In this document: positions 35,608-47,078 of the stretch, one piece after another
Layout of the letters: every line of letters begins with the position of its first letter
How positions within the stretch are numbered: the first letter of the stretch is position 1
Source: Synaphobranchus kaupii
Lineage: Eukaryota; Chordata; Actinopteri; Anguilliformes; Synaphobranchidae
Length of the DNA stretch: 64,000 nt
Reading direction: 5' to 3'
NCBI GenBank assembly: GCA_029718625.1
Contig: CM056377.1
Location: 108,579,034-108,643,033 of the forward strand
Made by a program: the position numbers and the translations under genes
Notes under the pieces: generated by a model
What the model saw: the letters and a program-made list of their open reading frames with translations, nothing else
Database searches by the model: none
What the model was told of the DNA's origin: nothing

Positions 35608-37979
35608 GGCCTCTAATTGGCCGTCCCACTGTACACATAGTAGACAGAGGAGAGACAAACAGACAAAGTGAGCTTTTTACATTTCTATTTTACCAGAACT
35701 GATGTTTTGTTTTCTAAGAAGGGGCAAGGGGGGGGGGGGCAGGGAATGGAGACCCTGCCTCAGCAACCCCTGCCCCCCCCTGAAAACAAACTGCAGAAGC
35801 CCACTGCTCCTGTCATCACCACACCAAATGGTGGAAGTTGAGCTGGAGGCAGCCAGGAAGTGATGTCACAGAATGCAGGAGGTCACCAAAAGGTGCCGAT
35901 ACACAGGCAGATCTGTCAGGGGGGACACCAGGGGAATGGTGGCCCTAATACCATAATTATCACTGTCAAAATTTTATTTATGGATTTTTTTCTTGTTAAA
36001 ACTGTATTTATTCAGTTTTCAGCATGGGTTTGTGTGAAGGTGACGGGTTATGTTCAAACCCGGAGGCAGGACAAAACATCCTTACAGTCGCACAGAAAAA
36101 ACCCCCCAGCTCTTCTGCATGATTCTGAATGATAACAATTGCCGTTCATGTCAAAGCCTTTTCATTGGCAATGCACTTTACACTTCTCTTCTGCACATAG
36201 ACAGTAAAAAACTGAAGAGAGATGAATGCACAATGCAGACAGCAGCAGTCAAATGTTTCATTCTAATGCCACCGTTTCAGGTAGTTGCACTTATCAACAA
36301 CTGTTATCCTGAACTAGTGAATTAGTCATCACAACTGCATAGGGGGTGATTCAGTCCCGCTGTTTGTGGCTTGTCCTTAATGTTAAATGACGCATATAAG
36401 CAAGTGTTCATCTATTTGTGTTACATGCAATGCATCTATTCATTTATGTGACCCCCCCGATCCCATAATCCCGATGGTAAAAGAAGGCATAACACATAGA
36501 TTTATTCGTGGAGGTTTATAAAAAATCCAGGAGAGGGGGAGGCTTGAATCAGGCCCTCCGTTTTGAAGCTGTGACTTACAGTATATGAAAGGTCTTTAAA
36601 CATTGACAACATGGAAATGAGGGGCAATGCGGCGACTGACACCTTGAGAATGTCTGACACTACGCTCTTCTCTGAAGCCTGTCCGGGGTTCAGATGTTGG
36701 CTTTTCGGGAAAGCCTTACTTTTGAACAAGGGGAGACGGTTGTGGCTGGCCTGCAACAGACCCGTAGTGCTACAGTGCCCTGACAGGGAGCCCGGTTAAA
36801 TGGATAAGCTCAAATTCACCGTTTGTATTGTTCCCTTGGAATATCATCGCTGTCTGTTCTGACGGAGGTGAACGCTCGTTTGTATGATTTCTAGAATGTT
36901 CTAGGATTTTCCACATACTCCCAGTGTGGAAGGAGACTCACAGGCCGTCCGGTGTCTGTTTACTTTGACGGCGCCAGACAGCACTGTGGGTTTCTGAGTT
37001 CCGTGTGGGTCACCAGCCGTTTGGAGAGCAGTTTCCCCCGTTCACTTGCAGCAGTGAACCTCGGAGGTTGCTTTTGCACATTGAGTTATCCTGCGATGCA
37101 GCGCAGTCTATCGTGCGATTAAAACATTGGGACTGCCAAATTTCTCAATAACTATCTTAGGCTAGCTGTGGAATTTTAATGAAAGCATAACAGTATAATG
37201 AAATAAAATATTTCCGTAGGTGAGAAATATTATAACAGTCACACAAGGAGGTATGCACATTTATTGAACTGTGGAGGTCAAAACCTCGTGTTGAGGTCAG
37301 ACTGTGCAGCAAAATGGCTGTATCCCAATGATAACTGTACAGAAAGGAATCATCCTCAGAATGATTCTTCAGAAAGTGTTAAGTTTCGGCTGGTCTCAGA
37401 TGGCTTTCTCAACAGCTAATTGTATGATATCATGACATACATATTGATGAATACACACAAAAGGGAATATGAAACATAATATTAAAGCAGCTGATTGCTC
37501 TAATATCACGTTACTTTAATGGTGTGTAATGATATAATAGCAATGTTTTGGGGGCTCCACGCCTCCTCTGGTCAGTTGTGAGCCATGTTTGTTAATAATA
37601 CTTCTGTCGTGTTGCTATTTTTGTCCGTCACCTATGATTTCAATGCCTTCCATGGTGCATCAGAACATACCTCCTGTGTACATACATTTTAAAGAGCAGG
37701 AAGTTAAAAAAAATAGACATTGTGTCACGGCCACTGTTTGAATAGGGATAATATGAAATTCAGCACGGAGGAAAATAAATAAACGTTTTGTGGAATGCCA
37801 ATGAACACAATACCAGAAAAAGAGTTCAGCATTTTTGTGTTAGTTTGAATTTCTTTCAGAGTCATTTGCCAAATGGCAGTCTGTAATGCAGCTGGGGCAA
37901 CCAGAGATGGAACAGCAAGCCAACAAACAAAATACTAAATAAAGAAGAAGAAACAGTAAACTACACTATACACACACCC

Positions 37980-38085
37980 ATAAACACTCACTCTCTCTCT
38001 CACACGCATACACATACATGCACACACGCACGCACGCACGCACGCATACACACACACACATACATACATACATACATACATATGC
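37980..38085. repeat. (CA)n/(CGCA)n/(CATA)n microsatellite
   Basis: Interrupted CT, CA, CGCA and CATA tracts in the probable lhx4 3' UTR. Confidence 0.95.
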
Positions 38086-38345
38086 ACACACGAAAAAACA
38101 CACTATATTCACTATATTATATATTTAAAATACTTTCTGCTCAAACGTTGTTGCCTCAGAACTTTGGAGTCTTAATTGTTGTAAATTTTGTACAGTTTCA
38201 AAAGGTGTTGAGAGTCTTGTTTCATGAGCGCTATTTATTGCCATGTGTCTTTGAAAATGATTAAAAAAAAGAAAGCACTGAATCTATTCGTATATGCCTT
38301 CTATGCGATGGCATGAACTGTGTACAGCAAAAATCTATATGAGCA

Positions 38346-38351
38346 AATAAA
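38346..38351 (+). terminator. lhx4: Probable lhx4 polyadenylation signal
   Basis: AATAAA within GAGCAAATAAAGCTG, followed 30-50 bp later by a GT-rich tract (GGCTGCATGTCTGTCTGGTG), the classic arrangement for cleavage. Earlier hexamers may be used as well. Confidence 0.55.
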
Positions 38352-38370
38352 GCTGAACTGTCTTTGGGTT

Positions 38371-41300
38371 ACTGTGGCTGCATGTCTGTCTGGTGTCCGG
38401 TGGCTGTCCTTGGTGCCATTTCATTAAGCTTTCTAAGACAACAAATATCGCCGTACAACCTGATATGACTGTGGACGCTGCAAGGCACTTTTATTGAAGT
38501 ATTGGTAATTAAAGAGGGAAAAGGCATGCTTGTGCTGGTATGTTCTTTCCTAAGTGTACACGGGGAAAAAAGAAAAAAAGGAAAAAAAAAACGGACCAAA
38601 AGCAGCACATCTGCTACGGCGGCTGATCCCTTTGCTTCTAAAGACCGCACCAGATTGTGGTTTTAAACAATCTTTCCTTTATCCCTTCACTGTTAACTAA
38701 CTGTAAACCGCTTTGTGAAACATGGATAAATATGCTTTGTGGTCATGAGAGAGAGAGAGCTCCACTGAACATGGTATAAATATGCCGGGTCAAACTAATA
38801 TCTATTCCTCTAATATGAAAGTAGACCTTAAAACAATTTTAAAAAAACACCATTTAAATGCAACACATTAACTAGTATGTCTTAAACATGCATAGGTGTT
38901 GTAGATTATTCATATTTTTCAGTTTTATAATGAGAGTGGACTGTCTGCCCGTCCTTTGGTATTTTTTCTGAAATTATTCAGATGGGGGGAAGCAGATAAG
39001 CTTACAGATAGAGTTGGGATGACAGCACAGAAAGTACTATGGCGGGGAATCAAACCCCCAGCCCTGTCTGGGGACGGGTATATGAGGTAGAGAGTCGGCC
39101 AGCCTATGGCCTGAGCCACACGGTCTCCCCTATTCATATTTTTCATATTTGACAGTATGTGTTATATGTAAATGTGTGAGGTAGAACACATGAAATCTGG
39201 TATTTGGTTTAATATGAGATGTTGGGCGATTCCATTGTTCTCTAAACACGGCAGGAGAAAACTCAGGCCTGCTGTACATGCATACAGATTAGCCACAGTT
39301 GATTTGTGGTTGTTGTTTTTAGCTGAATCAGTCGTGGAAAAATTTACATCAGCCCAGCATAACGTGCGTGTTCGTGAAAGAAAGAAAAAAGATTCCACGA
39401 AACAAGTCGATTCCTTTCTGCCATTGATTGGACAAGCCATGGCCATTAATGGATAGCCTTTAATAGCGCTGCCTTACTAAGATAAACAGCGACAAAGACA
39501 GTTAGGATAATTTACACACCACTTACAGCACTAGTATACAAATAAATCTGGGAAATTCCTGCACTGTTGCTTTTGCAAAGATGACAAACACAGGCACAAA
39601 TGGCGATTTTCATTGATCGGAAGCTTTTATTACAAACTTCCTGAAGGAAACAACTTCACATGCCCGCTGCCAGAACGACCACATTAATATAGACACACGG
39701 TTAAATCTTAACTCAATCAAACTTCCACATGAGTGTTTCTCCTGCAATTATTTATCTGCGCTCAGTGTTGCCTGACATGATGCCATTTGACTTTGACTTT
39801 GAAGTTGATTCAATCAAAACCAACACATGCCTCAACTTCCCCTGGAAGTCTTGAGAGTGATACTTACAATGACTGGATTTTATATATATATTTATATATA
39901 TATTTATTGTGTTTTGAAAAGCTTAGATCAAAGCTTTGATTTAATCACCCTCTTCATTCTGGAAATACATTCAGGGGTGATTCTTTTACTTGACGTCATT
40001 GTTATTATCAGAGATTCTCTGTTCAAAGCCCTGGTGGGACAGTGTTTTAATGCTGATTGTTGATGGCAGTCACGCAAATCTAGAATACACATGGCAGCCA
40101 TAAACAGTAAGTTCCAGAATTTGCGTAAACACTTTTGATATAAGCGTCAGCAGACTGAAACGCTTGTTTATTATGCATTAGACGCTGGACTTTGCTGTTG
40201 AGACCTGAGCCAGAGACCTCGTGGAGATATTAGAGGGATTAATTTCAACAGTCGGGATTTTGCCCGTGGTTGAATTCCCCAGCAATACTGCAGCGGACAG
40301 TAAAGGATTGCATTAAGCACCGTCCGATACAATGGCATGCCACTGCTTTTATCCCGAAAGTGAGAGAGAGAACAGAAGGAAAGTGCACCCACTCATCCCT
40401 GTTACAAACCACAGCCATCTGCCTCTAATGGTGTTATGGGCCAGAGAGAGGGAGGCCACTTGTAAAAATGCATAAACGTTAAGTAAAGGAGGCTGAGCGA
40501 TATGGGACACGGCTTGAGCGGAGCCAGTGTCAAAAGTGAAAAGCTCAGAGAAAATTGAGGGACATAATGGAAACATAATGGGCTTAGTGTCACAGTTGTG
40601 TGCAGACATGCCCGGGGAGCATGCCGTCACCGAGTACTGCTCCCACCCCATAGGGGATTTAAGAAATTGCTGAAAGGGGCGGGGGGGGGGGGGACTGCCG
40701 TATGAAATATAGCGATTGAATAATTCCTGTACCATGGGTTGCGCGGCGAACGTCTCAAAAGAAGAGACCGTGGGTGCATTCCCACAGACGGTCACAGCAC
40801 TGCTCTCGACAGAAGTGTTTTTGTGCGTCTGGCAGACTGGCAGCAGCTGACAGGTCCTTTTTTGAAAACATTGCTTAATGCCCGATATTAATGGAGATTT
40901 TGAGGGAGAAGGATTACAGTATGTCCCCGTTGTTTCGTCAAATGTGCATTAGCTTCTTTATCAAGCTGTAGTTAAGACCCAGAGATCCAGATTTTAATTT
41001 TTCATCTGCTAGGGGTGGGGGTGGCATGGGGACTGCTCTGATCTGATGGGTTTTTGGGGAAACCAGAGCAGATTTAGAAGCAGCCCATGTGTTGGCTATT
41101 TGGAAAACATCCAAATATATCTTAAGTGACATAATATGCAGTATGTGGGTGTTTGGGGATCCCTGGAAAATAGTATTAGAGGCGGACAATCTGGACAGGC
41201 TCATTCAGGGTCCAGGCGTTCAGGCGGCCCCTTTGCCATCTCGATCATGTGGTGCAGGCAGACAGCAGGCCGCAGACCAGTAGTTGTTTTTTTTTGTCAT

Positions 41301-42114
41301 ATAACTCTTGTCTGTTTGATAGCTTCTGTACAGGAACAAATAAATTAATAGTCTGTTATTGTACTTGCTGGTCATATGGGGCTTGGTGGTAGTGGGGTGT
41401 ACCTGACCAGGTGAATGTTTATGTAGTAGGTATTCAGCCGTGAAATGCCTGCATGTCACCCAGGCCACAAAGTAGACAGTTAACATAAACTGGAGCATGT
41501 AATCATTCAATAGGCACAGAAAATGACCAGGTTGCCTCTGCTGCACATTATTAGCGAGGTTAGCACAGAGCCCCCAGCTCTGCAGGTCACTGCTACGCTT
41601 GTGTTCATTCCCAGTGGCTACAGCATATGCCTGTAAATGCTGCTTGGTTTAAAGATCACTACCACAAATATGTTCAACGTGGACTCAATGAGCACTGATT
41701 ATTTAAGGGATTGTCTGAATACTAAACAACAACGATAATAATTTTCTTTGAAAGGATCTGTACAATGAAAAAGCTGGGTCAAATGATTAAACGGAAAGTG
41801 AGTTTAAACTCGTCAGGAGAGACAGCCCGAGTCAGTCTTACCCAAGGCTGATAAACCTACTGACTTTAAATCCTTCTAATTAATAGTGAATAGTGAGTAC
41901 GGTATAAGAAGTATCAGATGAGCTTGATCCTCACTCATTACAAGGTGCTGATGTGAGATGAGAGAGCTGAAGAGAAGCGAATAGAGTAAAATGGCATCTA
42001 ATGCCATCAAAGTTCAGCAGGAGATGCGCTTATGTCACTAAATATAGTATGTAAATACAATACTTTTATATATATAATTACGGAGTAACCAAAACAAAAA
42101 AAGTGAAACCATGT
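38371..42114. other. lhx4-acbd6 convergent intergenic region
   Basis: Lies between the two 3' ends. Contains a tRNA-derived SINE (38938-39130), a G run at 40680-40693, and otherwise unique sequence with candidate regulatory blocks at about 39590-39800 and 40140-40480 (TTAATTTC, TAATG, CpGs retained). No coding exon recognised; the 148-aa minus frame at 40349-40795 shows no known domain. Confidence 0.6.
38938..39130 (-). mobile_element. tRNA-derived SINE
   Basis: Read on the minus strand it starts GGGGAGACCGTGTGGCTCAG, giving an A-box-like TGGCTCAGGCC (39108-39118). The B box is GGTTTGATTCC (39046-39056; consensus GGTTCGANTCC). Box spacing is about 50 nt, and a tRNA-unrelated body follows. 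It is not a functional tRNA: no clean acceptor stem or anticodon arm. The 3' boundary is uncertain. Confidence 0.7.
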
Positions 42115-42132
42115 ATTGTCAGGTTACAGTGT

Positions 42133-42138
42133 TTTAAT
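42133..42138 (-). terminator. acbd6: Probable acbd6 polyadenylation signal (ATTAAA)
   Basis: ATTAAA on the minus strand about 95 nt after the acbd6 stop; no canonical AATAAA occurs nearer. It implies a very short 3' UTR ending near 42115. Confidence 0.5.
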
Positions 42139-42230
42139 AGCATTGATTAATATGCATTTCATATATTTCACATTTATCCGTGGAATGGTGCGTAGTTCTG
42201 ACATTGTTCAAGCGGCTGGTGGTCATTCCA

Positions 42231-42451
42231 TCATTTCATTGTGTTCTGGGAGGTGTAGCAGGTGGCAGTTGACGGGGAGGTGTGGAGCTCCTCTGTGTTG
42301 CCTTTGGAAGTGACGTACTGGCGGAGCAGCGAGGAGATGACCCTGGAGTCAGTCACTTCCTCCGGTGAGGAGCCTTCCTGATCCGTAATGGAGGGGTCTG
42401 CTCCGGCCTGGAGCAGCAGCACCACAATGTCAGCAAACTCACAGGCAGAGG
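42231..42451 (-). CDS. acbd6: ACBD6 terminal exon, last ankyrin repeat and tail
   Basis: Minus-strand exon after acceptor CTCCCTGCAG (AG at 42453-42452), ending at TGA 42233-42231. It begins CC, completing the Ala codon from the 31-bp exon, and reads ASACEFADIVVLLLQAGADP then SITDQEGSSPEEVTDSR. This is the final ankyrin repeat of ACBD6 (human ASACEFLDIVELLLQSGADP). ACBD6 binds acyl-CoA through an N-terminal ACB domain and supports protein N-myristoylation; the ankyrin repeats are its C-terminal module. The tail runs about 24 residues past the human end (human stops shortly after LQRHTTGKA). Neighbours agree: ACBD6 lies tail-to-tail with LHX4 in human. Confidence 0.93.
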
Positions 42452-42539
42452 CTGCAGGGAGACCAAACAGACCATAACCTCTGTGAACAGGCCGGGTGTG
42501 CAAAACAAGGCACACTATGTGCTAATAGTTCATATCAAA

Positions 42540-42771
42540 CACTCTCATTAATAAAGAAACAGTGGAGGTACATTTTTCTAAGAAATTTGCCAAATGTACC
42601 CTGAAAGTACAGTAATGTTCTATTTGGGTACTAATAAGCGCCATTTCAAGCAAAAAAGGTATAAATCAATTATGTATTGCTGGCCTGGGGTACACTTGTA
42701 TGTACATATAGGGTACCAACTCAGTGACAAGCATTTTTAGGTACTATTCATACCTTTTTTTCTGATGAGTG
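42540..42771. mobile_element. MITE, CACTCTCAG family, copy 2
   Basis: Same family and orientation as 34786-35036, diverged: starts CACTCTCATTAATAAAG, ends TTTTTTTCTGATGAGTG, and shares AGTGGAGGTACATTTTTC and TGTACCCTGAAAGTAC inside. Confidence 0.88.
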
Positions 42772-42829
42772 AAGACCGTAAGCAGATGAATGTTCCTCAC
42801 AACTAACGGCATAGCACAAGCCGCCTCTG

Positions 42830-43550
42830 ATCATACAAAACTTTATTGAAACACCGACACTGAGACCTTTAAATTAGAGCCAGTTTGGTTCATGGCCACG
42901 GTGTGTTTGCAATCCCGGTTTATGAGCAAATGCATGGCCCGCACGTGAGGCCACAAACGCCGCCGCGAACGCGCGTCAGGCCGAAAAGCTCAATTTGTGC
43001 CTGACCGGCGGTTTTTGTCCCACTAAAAGGGACTCGCGGACTCTGGCAAGATAGGAAGAGCGGCTCGCATTTTCTTAACCGAGTTAGCGAGTCACAGCGC
43101 TGATGCACCGAGATTCCCCCGCTCTTGAGTGCTTTTTCACGCCAGTGTCAATCGGGCTCCCCTCTTTAAAAAAAGCCTCCCTACTCTCCTCTGATGGGCT
43201 GATGTCAGCAGGAAACGCACATTGACAAGAGTGCCTTTTAACCTCCAGCCATGGCTTTCCAGAGTGCCTTTAGATTGTTAGAAAAAAACTTGGTTATGTC
43301 AGGTTGTGCTGTTTTTTTTTTTTTGAAACCGTATCTTATTTTTCAGCCTGCGTGCTCAGGGCCTTGGGCTGTAAAAACCCCCAGCCCCGGGGGAGTCGTT
43401 GAGGAGGAGAACAATTTATGGTGTGCAGTAAACCCTCAATTAATCATGTGCCAGCCGCCATGGCCCTGTGCAAAGAGAGGTGGAAATGAATTTTCATTCT
43501 CTACTATTTGTCTCCCGGAGTTCATCGCTTATGTTTATTAGTCATTTTTT
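42830..43550. promoter_or_regulatory. Candidate regulatory block in acbd6 last intron
   Basis: About 700 bp of unique sequence with many retained CpGs (cluster at 42940-43000) and homeodomain-type cores (TTAAATTAG, CAATTAATCATG at about 43437). It has no mobile-element features and no splice-flanked open frame. It lies 7 kb downstream of lhx4. Inference from texture only. Confidence 0.3.
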
Positions 43551-44406
43551 TCATGCCCCGCCCCCCAGTCCCTCTTCCAGTGGCATTAGGGCTACTGGTG
43601 CCCACCCCACCACGGGGCCCAACCTGGGGACAGATGGCGTCCCCAGGCGAAGGGCTCAGAGGACGTGGGGACCGCCCCTGTGGATGGTCACATGACTTAG
43701 AGGAGCAGTGTTGATTTCCTCTGGGACATGTGTGATTATTACAGAACCCCCCCCCCCCCCTCCCCAAAGCCACGCATATACACTGCCACACACCTACACT
43801 CAGACAGCGCCCCCTCCTCTACCCACACTAAAACAGAGAGAGGCTGAAAGAGGGAGGGTTGAAAGAGACACTGATGAATGAAACAAACCTGAGATAGATG
43901 CAGAGAGAGAAAAAGAGAAGGAGGGAGAAAAAGAAAAAGAAAGAATGAGAGAGGGCAAGAGAGAAAGGGAAAGAGAGAGAGAGAGAGCCCAAGGGAATGG
44001 TTAGGTCTACCATACCCTTCCAGCACATGCTCATTTCAGTAACATGGCGCTCACATTCCACGTGCCACCTGATCGACTGACATTAAGCACAGTGATCACA
44101 GGATGGCCATTTAGAGTAACTTGTGATTTTCTGTGGGATGATTCCGTAGTGTATTTCTGCATTATAGAAAAATATAAATTATATTTAAAAATTGTTAATT
44201 ATATTTACTACATTTTCTTGAGTTTCTTTTCTGCCAAAGTTCTGATGCCATGCAGCATTTAAAAGTAATGCTTCGTTAAATGTCATTCTTAAATTATATT
44301 TGAGCACTACAGTGCAGTGCAGTGTCCATTAATCTTCTCCACAGTGAAATTGTGTCTATGCAAATCTGTTTGTGCGTGTGGGCACATTTGTGTGTGTTTG
44401 TGTGTA

Positions 44407-44513
<107 letters not shown>

Positions 44514-45657
44514 ATTAAGATTTTGTGTTTTATTCGCATGACACTAATCATTTCTCATTGTTTTGCCTCCATCTCACATGCAGCACTGTGCCCATTTTCA
44601 TTACCATTAATTAAAAATGTTTCCCATTAAATAAACATTATAACTTCAAATGAACATTAAATATACGAGTATCAATTCAAATAGCGAGGCATGACAAGGT
44701 CAAGTGGGCTGCGTGTGAAATCAGACTCTCAACACAATTATTATTACAGTGGGAAAGAAGGTTGTGAAACTTCAACATTGTACATAACACACTGGCTAGA
44801 CGAAAACAAAGATTTACACTGTGTTATAATACCAGTATTAATATCTGACATGAATCACTATTACTAATTTAAATTAATCAATATTTTATGATATTAACGA
44901 ATATTGCATAATTTTATCTGATTATATATTAAGTAACCATACGCAGTTGGTTACTTGCAAAGTGAGAAAATGAAGGAACAATAAAGTGTGTGCAGGTAGT
45001 TCTATATAGACGGATATTCTGCGTTATTTTTCAGTCTTTGTTAAACAGAAAATAAAATTTGCAAGTGAAAGATTATTTTATTATGGCAATAAATAGATCG
45101 CTGAAACAAACAAATTGATAATTTTTAACACGTAACACACCTTATTTTGTGCAATTTCAATTCAGACTTCAATTTAAATTCACCGGACTCACCTCCTTGT
45201 GAAAATGTAAGTAAACAAAGTGGACATAATGTGGATGTAATGAAACTTACTTAACATGGATTAGAAGTTGTCCATGGCACAATTCATAAGCCACGGTGAA
45301 TATTTATACCTGCTTATGTCAAATATAAGCTATCACAAGGGCAGGGTAAGTTTTAAGAAGCAAGATGGTTAGTGTTTGTCTTGTTCTGCGGAAATTTATG
45401 TCTTGTCAAAAGAGAGTACATATGAATATTCAAAATTGATTATGAATGTCATTATGTATACGACATAAATCTTCAAGGAAAGTGCTATCACGGCTACTGC
45501 AACCCCTACATTTTTATGTTCAAGGGTAGAGGGATTCTTGAGGAATTGAGGGGTATACAGAATATTGGGCTTGTGTATGGATGTAAGTTAGTATATCCTG
45601 CATTGAGAACTTAATTACGTAATTATTGTTTCAGGATTTTAAAAAAAAGATTCTTAC

Positions 45658-45688
45658 CATAGTGCAATGCTGTTTGACCTTCGCCATC
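45658..45688 (-). CDS. acbd6: ACBD6 31-bp penultimate exon
   Basis: Minus strand: acceptor TTTCTTACAG (AG at 45690-45689), exon GATGGCGAAGGT...CACTATG, donor GTAAGA at 45657. It encodes DGEGQTALHY plus the first base of Ala and joins in phase to the terminal exon to give GQTALHYASACEF, exactly the ACBD6 ankyrin sequence. At 31 bp it is close to a micro-exon and too short for ordinary ORF detection. The preceding exon (RALLHWACDRG-type repeat) was not found before 64000. Confidence 0.9.
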
Positions 45689-46081
45689 CTGTAAGAAAGT
45701 TCAAAAAGACAGAAAATAAGTTCTATCCTATATTTTCTATAGAATGATCTCCTTACAGATGTGCTCTTGTGTTCTATGAACAGGAAATATATGTTTCTTT
45801 TTGGCAGCTTCTCTTTGGTGTGTTACGTCTTCAGTCATTTTCATGTTCTGTATCTCTACCATAATTGGATGTGGGCAAGCTGCTGATTTTCTGTGTGTGT
45901 GTGTGTGTGTTTGTTTTTGTGCTTAAAAAAATAAATAAAAACACCTGAGGAAAACTTCAGTGATTTAAACTTGAAGGAGATTGTGAAAAGATTAAATATC
46001 GATTTATTTTGGCCAGAAAGAATGATTAAACCCTTTCAATTAAAAAGGGACTCTCAATGTAACCTGAAACTGTAGAACCTA

Positions 46082-46140
46082 TGGCACTAGCTGGGAGACA
46101 GGGGCACTAGCTGGGAGACAGGGGCACTAGCTGGGAGACA
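46082..46140. repeat. 20-bp triplication
   Basis: Three perfect copies of GGCACTAGCTGGGAGACAGG (last copy one base short). Confidence 0.95.
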
Positions 46141-46360
46141 GCCACACCACAGGTTAAGACCGCATGGCCAATCAGAGTTACACCTCTGTGTTCAATGGGC
46201 ACAAAAGGTGAAAAGGCTGAACAGAGTCTGGGAGGACATTCTTATTGTTACAAGCCACACCATGCAAAATGAATTAGCTCTGGGGCTGCACTACTACACA
46301 ATGGCGAGCCTACAAAGGAGCATTCTTCACTCCCACCCAGAGTTTGAGGCAGGCCAGCGC

Positions 46361-46426
<66 letters not shown>

Positions 46427-46442
46427 ATGTGTAAGCGTGCGT

Positions 46443-46475
<33 letters not shown>

Positions 46476-46477
46476 TC
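46361..46477. repeat. (GT)n microsatellite
   Basis: About 117 bp of GT with one interruption (GCATGTGTAAGCGTGC) near 46425-46440. Confidence 0.96.
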
Positions 46478-46968
46478 AGGGCAGAAATGAAGAAAGACAA
46501 TATTTAGGACAGGGGTCAGGGAAGGTGTAAATCCTGTGGCAGGCTCTAGTAGAGGGCCTTCACCCTGCTCTGTCAGTGACACACATCATCAGGGGAAGAT
46601 TGTCTGTTAATTACCACTTGAGCATAGCTTTTTCACCCCCATAATGATGACAAACGGGCAATATTGTTCTCAACCAGCTTAGGCATGACACTGTTCTGAA
46701 TGTATGCAGCTCCCAGCTCCAAAATGTCAACCTTACATTATAATGGAGGCAGTGTGTAGGTGGCATACTTTACAAAAATCTGCTACTGCACTGTGTACCC
46801 AGCCTGCCCCCAGCCAGTGGATATTTTCCTTCGGAGATCACTGAAACTGAAAATAAACTTCCAACTTTCAGAGTTTAAAAGTTGCATTTTCCATTCCTGT
46901 TAGAGCAGGTATATGGATTTATAGAGAGATTCATACCTGCACCGCATTAAAGCACTATGTATACTATA

Positions 46969-47009
<41 letters not shown>

Positions 47010-47078
47010 ACTTGATTTAGACACTTCTGATTGATTTTGTCTGTTTGTCTCTTTAATACAATAATGTTGAGATATATA

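Larger units (their letters stand above)
35608..38370 (+). other. lhx4: lhx4 3' UTR (end estimated)
   Basis: Runs from the TAA at 35605-35607 to the signal at 38346-38351 (about 2.7 kb; human LHX4 also has a long 3' UTR). It includes a G11 run near 35730, earlier AATAAA-type hexamers near 37785 and 37940, and a CA/CATA repeat at 37980-38085. Alternative shorter ends are possible. Confidence 0.5.

Noticed and set aside
39040..39130. A functional tRNA gene
   Set aside because: A and B boxes are present, but no clean acceptor stem or anticodon loop could be drawn; a SINE body follows.
40349..40795. 148-codon minus-strand frame between lhx4 and acbd6
   Set aside because: No domain recognised, no splice-site support, spans a poly-G run; likely chance.
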